Origin: Gymnopus androsaceus JB14
Lineage: Eukaryota > Basidiomycota > Agaricomycetes > Agaricales > Omphalotaceae
Direction: 5' to 3'
Assembly (NCBI GenBank): GCA_009733575.1
Contig: ML769445.1
Span: forward strand, 1-64,000
Length of the DNA: 64,000 bases
Shown: positions 1 through 10,090 of the stretch, in pieces
Layout: each line of letters starts with the position of its first letter
How positions within the stretch are numbered: position 1 is the stretch's first letter
Translations under genes and position numbers: made by a program
Notes under the pieces: model-generated
The model's database searches: none
Seen by the model: the letters and a program-made list of their open reading frames with translations, nothing else
What the model was told of the DNA's origin: nothing

Positions 1-178
1 ACCTCCCAAGCGGGCAAAGACCAACTGGGAGGGGCCCATTGGCCAATCATTGCAGAAGAACCAGGCAGTGGAAAACATCAAGACTGAGGAGGATGCCAGT
101 CAATTCCCAAGCAGATGACTAAGTTGATTAAGATGGCTGCAAGAGAAGAGCAAACATCTTTGTCATCAGATATCCTGC
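1..178 (+). pseudogene. 3' fragment of a third ARID-gene copy
   Basis: This stretch closely matches positions 27268-27445, in the last exon of the ARID-domain gene at 23.9-27.9 kb, with scattered mismatches and a small in-line deletion near 113. Similarity stops around 175-178, inside the codons for the acidic C-terminal region, and unrelated sequence follows. The upstream part of this copy, if it exists, lies outside the window. It is best read as a truncated paralogue, not an expressed gene. Confidence 0.8.
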
Positions 179-327
179 ACTTTTTCACTTCCTTTGCTCA
201 TGAAGCAACAAATACCAATTGTGCACCTTAGTGGGCCGGTAGCACTAATTATATACATGTTCCGAAGGTACCATTGAAATCTTATACTTGCCCATGAAGC
301 ATCAGCAAAACCTGGGTTTTGGTCATA
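179..327. other. Spacer with a MITE terminal half-site
   Basis: No coding potential is seen. Positions 298-313 read catcagcaaaacctgg, identical to the terminus of the small inverted-repeat elements at 12158 and 17718, but no partner terminus is visible nearby, so this is at most a truncated element end. Confidence 0.4.
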
Positions 328-555
328 TGTTAAGTCCATGCGACCTGGAGTGAAGCAGCCAAGGTATCAGACAGAAATGGTCCGGACTGGTTCTGGGTTG
401 GACCTTGCAAGTGATGGGACTCAGTGAAGCTATTGGCAACACCCTTAACATGCCATAAGGTGTCCTGAGAGGTAAGCTAAGTCAAGGCAGTAGAACCGAA
501 GGCATAGCCAAGGTTCAGGCAAGATCACATGGCTGTGTTGGCTTAGTAACTGGAA
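328..555 (-). repeat. Inverted gypsy LTR fragment
   Basis: The reverse complement of this segment aligns with the 3' half of the LTR at 3765-4572. It begins with tgttaagtcc, the reverse complement of the LTR's TAACA end, and shares further blocks around the ctattggcaac and gtcaaggcag motifs. Similarity fades near 555. It lies head to head with the forward LTR that starts at 583, so two insertions of one LTR family meet here in opposite orientation. Confidence 0.75.
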
Positions 556-582
556 TCTCAGCCAGTCGGCCTAGTAACAAAG

Positions 583-1088
583 TGTTATATCCATGCGAGC
601 CGAGGCGCTTCGGCTTGGTAACTATCGGCCAATTATATCTTGGTCATACTCAGCCACCTTATTGTTCTTTTGTTTATGTTATCTTTTTGTCTTTTAAATA
701 AATACACTTTCCATATTTATATGCCGAATGATCTGGTGTCACATACTTATTGTCTTTTACCTACTTGGGTCCAACAGTTGATACAGTATATAAGTAGTTA
801 TACTCGATTGTCGTACCTTAGTTTAAATATCATCTTGGATACACCATATCCTCTCGGGAGTAACTTCCGCTTGTCTTAGTATCGTCTCGGTCAACCATTG
901 GTTAGCTGACATTGACAAATCTTGTCTCACTAAACTCCGCTCTTCCTCATCGGACACTATGGCAGGGTGAGGGTGTTGCTAATAGCTTCACCAACATCCA
1001 TCACCTTCCGGTCGCTAGCCAACGCTTTGGTAATCTCGGTTCTGTCCAGGAACCCTCAGCTAGTCTTGGTTCTTGCACGATCCTAACA
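583..1088 (+). repeat. Gypsy LTR (5' of gag)
   Basis: It starts TGTTATATCC and ends CCTAACA, the TG...CA inverted termini expected of an LTR. The LTR at 3765-4572 has the same start and a matching 3' part (gggtgttgctaatagcttcac versus gggtgttgccaatagcttcac). It immediately precedes the gag region, so it is probably that element's own 5' LTR. At 506 bp it is shorter than the 808-bp relative. No convincing primer-binding site was seen after 1088. Confidence 0.7.
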
Positions 1089-1136
1089 GTATATTTAAAC
1101 TAATACTTGTCAACATCGTGTTAAACCTTATTTATT

Positions 1137-2977
1137 ATGAATCCTTGCTCCAGACCCACTCTTGAAGGTGCAAATATCCATTGTAATCCAATACGCGGTA
1201 CATGCACTACTGCTACTGCATCCGACCTGATGCAAAATCCCTTCGCTGTCAATGCCTTATCCCTTCAACCCTATAACAATTCCATTCCGGCAATAGGTAC
1301 TGCTCGACAAAGGAGCAGTGGTTTCAGTCCCATAACAACAGCTGCACCAGCAATAGTTTCTTCCGACCCAGTTACCAGTCAGTTAGAGGGTGCCGAATAT
1401 GAGCTTGCTCATGCAGTAGACCTCAATGGCAACCCGGTAATTATCTGTACACCTCGTAGAGATTGTGTTGTTACCTTAGGTGGAGCACAGATCTCTCCGC
1501 TTACAGATTCACCTGCAGCAGCACAACTCGATGCTTTTACGGAACGGTCACAAACACAAGCGACAGTGGAACCAACACCAAGCACTGAACCCCACGAACG
1601 GGGGGATTCACAATCCCATCATTCAGGAGATCAAGGGGAACAACATGAAGAGGAAAGTAGTCCAAACCCTGACCATCAGGGTGACAAAGAAGATGATGGT
1701 AATGGGGATGAAGACCCAGCCTGCCGACCTGGTCCGCCTGGAGGCCCAGAGGCAGCGGTGGTGGTGGTGGTGGTGGTGGTGGTCCCGGTAGACCAGGCGG
1801 TCTGCCGACTACTGACAATAAACGTGACCAAATGCTTCTTGGTCTGTTCCATTCTTTCCAAGGTTCCATCAATTGATTAGGAACTGTACTTGCTGGTTTA
1901 AACATACCAAGCAGCAAAAGTTCTGATTCCAAATCAAAGGTCAAAGAACCTGAAGTTTTTGATGGCTTGGAGCCCTGCAAGCTTAAAAGCTTTTTAGTCT
2001 CACTTTCTCTGGTCTTCATTGATTGCCCAACATACTTTACCAATGCTTGGAAAGTCCATTATATGCTCTCCTATCTCAGTGGAGCCGCAAAGGAATGGTT
2101 CAAACCTGATATCCTCAATCCTAACCTTGCCGCATTACCCGCCTGGACATCGTCCTATTTGGCTCTTATCCAAGAGTTGCAGGAGAATTTCGGACTTTAC
2201 AGTGTGCAGGGCGATGCTGAAGATAAGCTCAGTAACCTTTGGATGAAGGAAAACAAGCCAGTACAGAAGTATAATATCCGTTTCAACACTCTAGCGGCTG
2301 CTACCGCGTGGGATGAATCCGCGCTTCAATGGGCTTATCAATGCGGTCTTGCAAATCATCTCAAGGATGAATTAGTTCAGGTTCCTGAACCACGGACCTT
2401 GGCAGACTACCAATATGAGGTGCTTCGCATCAATAATCGGTATTGGCAGCGAGAAGAGCAGTGCAAACAAGAGGTTGCAAGGACTTCCAGAGGTGGTTCA
2501 AGCGGTAAAACTTCCTCTCCAACAAAAAAGGGTTCATCAAACTCTTCCTCTCAAAATGATTCTACATCTGCCAACGCTAATAACAATAACAATAGATCAT
2601 TCAACGCTTCCACATCTTTGTCCGGAAATAAACCTACCGGAGGAAAACCACAAGCAAAATCTGGCGGATCGTCTTCTTAGGCTTTGGGCTCTATGCCTAA
2701 GCTGTACGCCAGTGTATTAGGACCAGACGGCAAGTTGAAACCAGCCGAAGCAGAATGGCGCAAGAAGAACAACCTTTGTTTCTTCTGCGGCGGAAAGCAC
2801 AAATTCGAGGATTGGAACAAGCATTGCGGCAACAACTCTAGTGGCCGTGCCACTCATACCGAGAAGCAGCAACCTTCCGTAACCAAAGAATTGGTTCTGG
2901 AAAAATATTCTGCAACTCCTGGGCCCCGGTATGAAACGGGAGTTGCATTGACCAGGTTCATACCTCTGGGGAAGTAA
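1137..2977 (+). pseudogene. gag: Ty3/gypsy Gag relic
   Basis: This is the structural Gag of a fungal Ty3/gypsy retrotransposon. The capsid-like part (about 1967-2450) contains LSGAAKEWF and the pattern around VQKYNIRFNTLA, typical of retrotransposon gag domains. A basic serine-rich tail follows. Near 2785 comes a degenerate zinc knuckle, CFFCGGKHKFEDWNKHC. The reading frame breaks at a (GGT)9 tract (1757-1783), there is an in-frame stop just after it near 1874, and the knuckle is in a third segment. Upstream, 1137-1750 encodes a low-complexity acidic leader. Protease and RT remnants follow directly. The element is not intact. Confidence 0.8.
1757..1783 (+). repeat. (GGT)9 microsatellite in gag
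   Basis: Nine perfect GGT units. In the frame that connects the two halves of Gag they encode polyglycine; in the frame open from 1137 they encode polyvaline. Slippage here is a simple explanation for the frame change in the surrounding gag. Confidence 0.9.
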
Positions 2978-2985
2978 TTCTCAAC

Positions 2986-4740
2986 ATGTCTGCTCTTTCC
3001 AATTATGAACGATCTCTTACTTTATCTCTTTCCACTGACATTTTCTTACCTGAAGAACCAGAAAATACATTGCTATTACTACAATTCAAAATGCTGGTTG
3101 ATTCCGGGTCTACTGATTGCTTTATTGACTTCCGTTACGTTTCTGTGAATTCTATTCCTATTTCTTCCATTCCTCCAATCAATCTCCAGTTATTTGATGG
3201 TTCACTTTCTGCTAAACCAATATCTGAGGTCGCAAACCTCAATGTTCGGTTCCCTTCGGGCAAGCTGCTTCCTTTGTCCTTTTATGTTACCTCTTTGGAT
3301 TCTTCTTGTAAAGCTGTTTTAGGTTATAGTTTCTTGACCCGCTACAATCCATTGATTGACTGGGAATCCAGAACCATTACATTCCAAAACTCTCAACAAG
3401 TTGCATCACTACTGACGTCACTTCCGCCGGTGCCTTTGGTACCGCCGGAAAAATCTCCTTCTCCTTTGGAGAAACCTTCTGCTCCCGTGGTGAGTCCCGT
3501 TACTGGTTCTCCCTGTGGAAATTGCTCTTGCACCATTCCTTGACCTCTTGCCAAGAAATTTCCTTTTGAACCCATCTATTCCTACCCTTTGGTTGCTCAC
3601 CAAATGGCTTCACGGCTGGAGAAAGACAACATCAATATTGCTTTTGTTGGCACTGCTGCCTTTCACCAAATCTGTAAAGATTCTGGCACTGAACCACTTC
3701 TCATCCGAGCAGTACACTCCGAAGTACGCGCCTGGGCAGCCAAATCTTCTGCTTTGGAAGCTCCTGTTATATCCATGCATTCTGGTGCCTCCAAAAGTCT
3801 ACCAACTACCCCTAAATTACCGCCGAGCCTCCGGCGCCTATTTCCGAGGCTTACCGAGCCTATATCTCGGTAATAATCTCGGAAACCTCGGCCATACCTT
3901 GGCTAGAACCCGGTTGCAAGTCATTGACTTGTTTGGACTTCATTATGGTTCCTTTCCTTGCTTTCCAGTCTCGCTTCCGTGTCCACCAGAGCCGAGCCGT
4001 TCCGTTCCATTCCGAGCCTCGGTAACCCTCGGAAATCCTCGGAACAACCTCGGATATATCCCAGTACCTTCGGACGCCTTTCCCATGCTTTTGTTTTATG
4101 ATACTTATTGTTTTATTGCCTTTTATGTTCTTTTGTCTTTCGCTACTGAATTACTTTATTGTTTTTACTTACCAAGTACCCGGTCCCGGGAATCTATTTC
4201 TTATTGTTAAACACTTTCTCCATTTATCCAGACTTAGTAGTATTTAAGTAGTTAAACTTGTACTGTTACTTTAGCTCCAAAATCGACTTAGTCTAGCTGG
4301 TCTCACTTTCCGAGTCTTGCCTTTGTCTTTCCAACATTTCCGGTTACTAAGCCGACACAGCCACTTGATCTCAGCAAAACCTCGGCTCCGCTGCCTTGAC
4401 TTAGCTTAGGCCTTACCCTATTGTTTTCCTCTCGGGACACCTTACGGCGTATCAAGGGTGTTGCCAATAGCTTCACCGAGTCCCATATCTCACGAGGTCC
4501 GGCCCGCATCCTTTCCGGATTATTTCTGTCCAATACCTCGGCCGCTCCGCTCCAGGTCACACGGACTTAACAGCTCTGAAGGATGCACCTGACATTCCTG
4601 AAGAGTATCTTGACTTCACCAATGTTTCCAATGAGGTAGAAGCTGATGTTCTAGCTGAGCACTGACCTTACAACCTAAAGATTGAATTGGAGGATGGTGC
4701 TGAGCCGCCGCTCAGAAAGCTGATTCCGCTAAGCCTTTGC
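2986..4740 (+). pseudogene. pol: Gypsy Pol relic: protease and RT start, split by an LTR
   Basis: An aspartic protease is recognised by the motif MLVDSGSTDCF near 3090 and the later VLGYSFLTRYNPLIDW, as in retropepsins of Ty3/gypsy elements. The frame then passes through VAHQMASRLEKD near 3600 towards the RT. At 3765 a solo LTR interrupts it. If that LTR and one target duplication are ignored, the frame runs on from 4573 with PDIPEEYLDFTNV and KIELEDGAEPP, the conserved N-terminal edge of gypsy reverse transcriptase. A TGA lies within this last part and no further RT, RNase H or integrase is present, so Pol is truncated around 4740. Confidence 0.75.
3765..4572 (+). repeat. Solo LTR inserted in gypsy pol
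   Basis: An 808-bp LTR with TGTTATATCC at its start and CTTAACA at its end. It is flanked by gctcc (3760-3764) and gctct (4573-4577), a 5-bp target duplication with one mismatch. Removing it and one duplication restores an open frame across the site (SALEALKDAPDI), which shows it is an insertion and not the element's own 3' LTR. It is rich in ctcgg motifs. Confidence 0.85.
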
Positions 4741-4817
4741 CAAATATTCTGATAAGTATCAGGGAACATTTTGCAATTTGACCTGATAAAAAAACAAAGA
4801 AAAAAAATAATTTTGCC

Positions 4818-5305
4818 TCAGGAGACTCAAAGTTGGTCTGTTTGTAGATGCCTCTACTACCTGGGGCATAGGTCTTATCCTCAATGGTAAATGGCTGGCA
4901 TGGCAATACAAACCAGGCTGGACAGACGCAGATTGACACATCAGCTGGAGGGAGATGGTTGCTGTAGAACTTGCTCTGCGGACACTCATTTCTTCAGGAT
5001 ATTGTAATGTCAGGATTTGCCTGCACTCCGACAACATAGGTGTCGTAGGTGCCCTGAAGAAGGGATGCTCCCGCGGCTATGAAATCAACCTCATCCTGCA
5101 AAAGATTATTGAGGTCATGCAGGAACACAAGGTATGGATTGACATAGTGTGGGTCTCAACACATGACAATCCCGCAGATGCTCCTTCCAGGGGGGTCTTT
5201 CCTCCATGCAAACAGATCCATTCTCATCCTCTCGCTGTCCCAAGACACCTTAAACCATACATCCACAATTTGGTACAACCAAATGACTCCCATTTATCTA
5301 CATGA
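4818..5305 (+). pseudogene. RNase H domain of the Ngaro-like element
   Basis: The translation contains LRVFVDASTTWGIGL, then ISWREMVAVELALRTL, then ICLHSDNIGVVGALKKG and STHDNPADAPSRG. These carry the DxS, E, D and D positions of the RNase H fold seen in DIRS/Ngaro polyproteins. A TGA near 4936 interrupts the frame between the first Asp motif and the Glu motif, so the domain cannot be made as a single protein. The RT that would normally precede it is absent. Confidence 0.7.
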
Positions 5306-6127
5306 AATGAACCTTTACTCTACAATCTCCCCACCACGTTACCTCCCTACTTATGCACATTATGAACTCACATTGTAATAGCATATCACCCCAAACATGT
5401 ACCTCGAATAACTCTGTACAAATGAATTGAAGTAGCATAATCTGTACAAGCAGATCAGCTTGTTAGTAACCGTCACAAGTGTGACACACTCAAACTCTAA
5501 CCACCATTGTCCAAATTGACTCAAAGGAATCTCCTCACGCACGACATCTCCCTCCCCACACAATACCATGCCTCCATACAGAACTGGATTTGTACTAAAC
5601 CAAGAGGATACCCCCTGCAAAGTCTGTTTTGCCAATCCCATCCACCCGGTACACCTTGAACCTCTACACCCAGCTCAGACACTTAACCAGAATGCACAAT
5701 TGGTTATGGATGCAGCCATCTCAGACAAAACCACATGCAGGAAGCTGCTTTATACTGGAGAATTCCTGGACTGGGCTGGAGAACAGGGTCTTAGAGAAGA
5801 GGATGTGTTACCTCCCTCCGGAGTGACACTGTGTAACTACGCTGCATCCTTTGCAGGAAAGTTAGCTGGAGGAACTACAAAGGCCAAGCTTTTCACAGTA
5901 AAGAGCTGGGTACAAAGGAGGGGCCTAGATTGGAAAGGCAGTGTCAGCCTCTGGAATGTGCTGAACAGAGTTGAACGCAGAGCACCTGCCTTGTCGTTCA
6001 GGGACCAGTGTCCCCCAGTCAAGAAGGAGCACCTTAGTGTTCTCTTCAATGAGTTGGATCTCTCAGACACTCCTGGCATAGACCATGCCATCGCTGCAGC
6101 CAGTGCAGGATGCTTCTACGGCCAACT

Positions 6128-7193
6128 TGTGAGACCCGGTGCACAAAACGGATCTCAAACCAACATATCCCGAATGTCTTGCACCTAGATGTAGGTGGAG
6201 ACCAAATGCGACCACCCGGGGTAACCGTGCCGTAAGGTGGGTCTGGACAGTAATATGAGTGTTGTATGGAACAGTACAAGCCTCAGAGGTGCAAGGAACA
6301 GTGTACGGGCCACCTGCTGACATAATCAGGAGGAAGCGGGTGGTATTGTGGTCCGACAACCAGAAATGAGTGGGAGTGGATGGAATATGGGTGAAGGGGT
6401 GGTCCAAAAAGGTGTAATAAGTCCAAATATGGATAATGCGGATGGAATACAGCAAATGCGGACGGAAATAGCGTGAGACGGGCGGAAATAGCGTGGGAGC
6501 GGACAGAATAGTGCAAAAGCGGACAGAAATAGCGTGGGAGTGGATGGAATAGGGTGAAAGCGGATGGGAATAGTGTGAGAGTGGACGGAATAGCGTGAGA
6601 GCGGATGGAAATAGCGTGGGAGCAGACGGAATTGAGCAAAAGCGGATGGTTCCAGAGGTTCTAGAGGTAGCAAAACCCAAATAGGAAGCTCCTGAGGAGC
6701 TTTGGTTGTAAAGTTGTAAACAGAGATAGAAGACAGTGAGCTCTGGACATAGATTTGGTATCTACGGACAGAGCCTCACAGTTGATGCAGATGACAGTGA
6801 GCCTTCAAACGGAGCTCAGAAGGCACAACTGGTTAGAACAGATAGAAATAGAGAGACAGAGACAGAGACAGAAGCAAAACGGGATTGATTCGGTAGCAAT
6901 AGTAATAACAGACTAGGGTACATGGACTCAGGGTGTCTACTTATATACTGTAGGTGGCTGTGTAAGTCGTCGGGAGGGCCTGATGGATGGTTATCAAGTG
7001 CGGGAGGCACCCGGGAGGCAGGATAAATGGTAATCACATGTAGAAAGTGCCCGGCAGGCAGGATAAATGGTAAATAAGCATGGAAAGCGCCCGCAATTAA
7101 GGTAATGAGTGCGGGAAGTATCCGCGGATGGTCAGGAAGCGTGGGAAACATCAGCGGGTGGATAGCGGATGAGAAATGAGCCAAGTCCTGACA
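6128..7193. mobile_element. Solo LTR with perfect CAACT target duplication
   Basis: A 1,066-bp segment beginning TGTGAGACCC and ending TCCTGACA, so TG...CA. It is flanked by CAACT at 6123-6127 and again at 7194-7198. Excision with one CAACT restores the recombinase reading frame exactly. Size, termini and the 5-bp duplication fit an LTR-retrotransposon solo LTR; the parent family cannot be named. It carries an internal minisatellite (6360-6660) and a purine-rich GACAGA tract near 6850-6875. Confidence 0.85.
6360..6660 (+). repeat. Minisatellite inside the solo LTR
   Basis: About fifteen degenerate units of roughly 18-20 bp built on gcggatggaaatagcgtggga, with variation between gcggac/gtggat and aatagcgtg/aatagtgtg. 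On the opposite strand it reads as a long open frame rich in Phe, Pro and Ser, which is a by-product of the repeat and not a gene. Confidence 0.85.
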
Positions 7194-8015
7194 CAACTAA
7201 GAGGGGGCAAGATTCTCCCCACTTCCACAGATCCAAATGAATATGACATCTCATCCTTCCCAACAGTCAAAGATCTCAAACCACCCAACGAGAATGGTGA
7301 TAGGAAACTAAAGCTCCCAAAAACCAAGGTCTCGCAGTCAAAGGGCAAGGAGGTCATTTATTCTCCCCAACCAGGTCGTACCAGCCCTACTCGAGCCTTT
7401 CACCAACACATCCATGTAAACAAACTAGGACCAAACAACCCTCTTCTGGCCTACAGGGACCACAACAACGAGCTGAAAGTCCTGACAAAGTCAATCTTTC
7501 TGAAGCAATGCAACACTGTGTGGGTGAAGCACGACATCCCTCGTATGACAGGCCACTGCTTCAGGATCGGTGGAACCACTCACTATCTCACCACAGTGGG
7601 TATCCCCCCCCGATGTTGTGAAAGCGCTGGGCAGATGGAAGTCAGACGCCTTCCTCAGGTACTGGAGAGACTTGGAATCTCTCACTTCCATCCATCTCCA
7701 CCATCATCACACTCAGCAACAGTATGCAAACTGCTTACAGACAGACAGAAGAAACCATCACACTCACACACAATTCTAGTCCATTCACTCCCCTCACACT
7801 TCCAACAACCTACAGTCACACATCTCACATCTCTACCCTCCTTCAGAACGCATACTACACATCATGAATTTCCTATTCTTCCCCAACACACTTCCTATAC
7901 CCACCATAACTCCAATCTGGATGTGACTACTGGATACTCACTGCCACAGCCTTGGGCCTGCGCCCCTGTGGGTGTGTCATCCTACAAATACTGGCACACA
8001 TGTGGCTACTTCGCA

Positions 8016-8230
8016 CGGGTAATTGGTTTCTGTATTCCTCCGCACCCCCAGGTTGGTAAATTAATTCCTAACCCTCTGTAGAAACTCATCGGACTTGGAA
8101 TTAATTTTCTGCGAGCCTTTGTGCCCATCATCCATTATCAGTATATTGTATATTACTATTGTAATCTACGCTCAATACATCTAACTCTTGTACTACCTAC
8201 AGTGAGACCGAGAACAACTTCAGACGAAAG
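8016..8230 (+). repeat. Ngaro split direct repeat B1
   Basis: It shares about 200 bp at high identity with 8546-8751, starting cgggtaat(t/c)ggtttctg and ending agaacaacttcaga(c/t)gaaa. Two direct copies around a unique 315-bp segment, directly after a tyrosine recombinase, is the B1-A2-B2 arrangement of Ngaro elements. Confidence 0.75.
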
Positions 8231-8545
8231 TTCAGGCTTATGCATGACCCGCGGGAACAGGAAGCCGCGTTTTCGTCATGTTGGCGCGGCCTCACATGAG
8301 GTCTCTCATTTGTTCTTCAGTACCTCCATCATCACGTTTGAGGAATTCGCATCCCAACCCTCCTCGAATTCATTTTTCACCCTCCCACCTCCCTTTACAA
8401 CAACTGGATCAACTCAGCAAATCTTGCTCAAATCTTGATCCTCCACATCCAACAAGTTGGATTCTCAAGAATTGTACATCCCTAACAGCGACATTGCAAT
8501 CTGGAATATATATTTTTACTGTTAGCGGCGGAGGAACACAGCGTC

Positions 8546-8751
8546 CGGGTAATCGGTTTCTGTATTCCTCTGCACCCCCAGGTTGGTAAATTAATTCCTA
8601 ACCCTCCGTAGAAACTCATCGGACTTGGAATTAATTTTCCGCGAGCCTTTGTGCCCATCATCCGTTATCAGTATATTGTATATTACTATTGTAATCTACG
8701 CTCAATACTTGTGCTACCTACAGTGAGACCGAGAACAACTTCAGATGAAAA
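8546..8751 (+). repeat. Ngaro split direct repeat B2 (element 3' end)
   Basis: Second copy of the repeat at 8016-8230. It lacks about 9 bp present in the first (the catctaact block) and has a handful of substitutions. It marks the probable 3' end of the element near 8751; no target duplication is expected for tyrosine-recombinase elements and none was seen. Confidence 0.7.
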
Positions 8752-10090
8752 GCAGTAAAGCGCAAGAAGATTATCCATTGCCTTATAGGTCAAATTCCCG
8801 ACTTATCCAAGACGAACATTCCGATATGACAGTCAGAGCAGCTGCCAGCAAGCGCGATTAGGCGTCATAGATTTGTTGATTCCGGAGAAGTTTGAGTTGG
8901 AATCTCGAGTTGCTTCAGAACCCAAGGAAATCTTCTAGTAATTAGTAGAACTTCTACAAGCTGAAGCAGATCTGAATTGAATTTTTTGTTAAGTCCACGT
9001 TTGTACACTTTGCGGTCATAATGATTGTTGAACGTTTGAACCTCCGAGTGGCTTGCATTTTGCTAAAATCCTTCAACCTCCGACAGCCTCTGAAATGCTG
9101 CTTAAAATAAAAGCGATTCAGTGAATCCAGCCCATTGAAACTCGTTCAACGGGATTCGGTGCGCGCGCATTCATCTTATTAAGGTATCGAAGGAGGGATA
9201 GGTATCTGGGTAGCCCCGTCCTCTAGATCTGGCAGCATTCAAGTCAAAGGATGGAAAAAATCCGTGTTTCGCCAAAGGACTGCTCGACGAGGCAGCTCCG
9301 ATAGATGACTCTGTATGAGCCTATGAGGCAACAAAGTTCGAACGAACCTTCAATTGAATTCAAATTCCACTGGCATCAACGTTAACGCCGACCATCTTTT
9401 ACAATATCCCATAAGGATACATCTGTACAGATTAGTATTAAGAGAATGTTTGGGCCATACTTCCAGTTCCATTCTGTGAGTGTGAAGAAATACTTACCAT
9501 CCTGATCAGCTTCGAGTTCAGGTCTACGTGGCTTGTACTTATTCGCCATACGGACCGACGGTCAATACGCGTACCAATGACAGCTTCGGTAATGGGTAGT
9601 AGGTACGATCCATTAGTGAAAACTTCACAGCGTGGTTCGAACTCCGCGTCATGATTTCAATGACTTGAGTGGATGGAAAATCTGTGTCACGGAACCAGCA
9701 AGCAGTGTTTGTTCTGGATCTGAGGCAATGAACGAACGAATCGGTCAAGCTTCAAGTTTCATCAAAGGTCATGAGAAGGATCTAGAGACTAACGAGCGCG
9801 ATTGTACATAGCTGGAAGGGAAGTAAATTGCCCATTGCTTTGTAGGTCGATTTACCCAAGGCGAACGTTCCGATAGCAGCAAGTGTAATATATTTCTTGA
9901 CGCGACAAGTTTGGGCTGGAATAATCTTTAATTAATTGCGATCCAGCGATCCAAGGATATCTAAATCTGAGGTGAAATTTTGAACGTTTGCATTCCTGTC
10001 AGCACGTTCGCGGACTTGGCGGTCACTGCCAGATGATGTACAGATTAGTCATCATCCAAACTCTTTCCTTTACCGTAACACTCAAGCACG
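8752..10090. other. Intergenic, diverged non-coding repeat
   Basis: No gene is recognised. About 8790-8925 and 9825-9945 share a pattern (ccattgc...taggtc...cgaac(a/g)ttccgata...aagtttg(a/g)g) and look like two diverged copies of one repeat; related words recur at 15170-15230. The last 100 bp are the promoter side of the VTT-domain gene, with no clear TATA box. Confidence 0.4.

Larger units (their letters stand above)
5568..7770 (+). pseudogene. Tyrosine recombinase of the Ngaro-like element, interrupted
   Basis: The N-terminal half (5568-6127) matches the SAM-like core-binding part of retroelement tyrosine recombinases. The catalytic half resumes after a solo LTR: with the LTR and one CAACT copy removed the frame reads GCFYGQLRGGKILP. 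The catalytic motif GHCFRIGGTT gives H and R (codons near 7554 and 7563), followed by PPDVVKALGRWKSDAFLRYWR, whose Tyr (7660-7662) is the expected nucleophile. A run of eight C near 7602-7609 shifts the frame between the HxxR motif and the Tyr. Family assignment is by motif; the enzyme is non-functional here. Confidence 0.8.
4818..8751 (+). mobile_element. 5'-truncated Ngaro/DIRS-like retroelement
   Basis: The order RNase H (4818-5305), tyrosine recombinase (5568-7770), then a B1-A2-B2 set of split direct repeats (B1 8016-8230, B2 8546-8751, with A2 between) is the layout known for Ngaro-group tyrosine-recombinase retrotransposons. The gag, RT and 5' A1 repeat are missing; the left break falls between the gypsy remnant and 4818, in an A-rich stretch at 4785-4812. 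The copy is dead: a stop in RNase H, a frameshift at a C8 run in the recombinase, and a 1.07-kb solo LTR inserted in it. Confidence 0.75.

Noticed and set aside
3765..4572. Reading this LTR as the 3' LTR of the gag-bearing element
   Set aside because: Pol sequence continues in frame on its far side and a 5-bp target duplication flanks it.
6283..6680. Overlapping minus-strand open frames rich in Ser, His, Phe and Pro
   Set aside because: They are translations of the minisatellite in the solo LTR in several phases; no family motif and no start or splice context.
9630..9650. tRNA B-box-like ggttcgaactcc
   Set aside because: The flanking bases do not pair as a T stem and there is no A box upstream.
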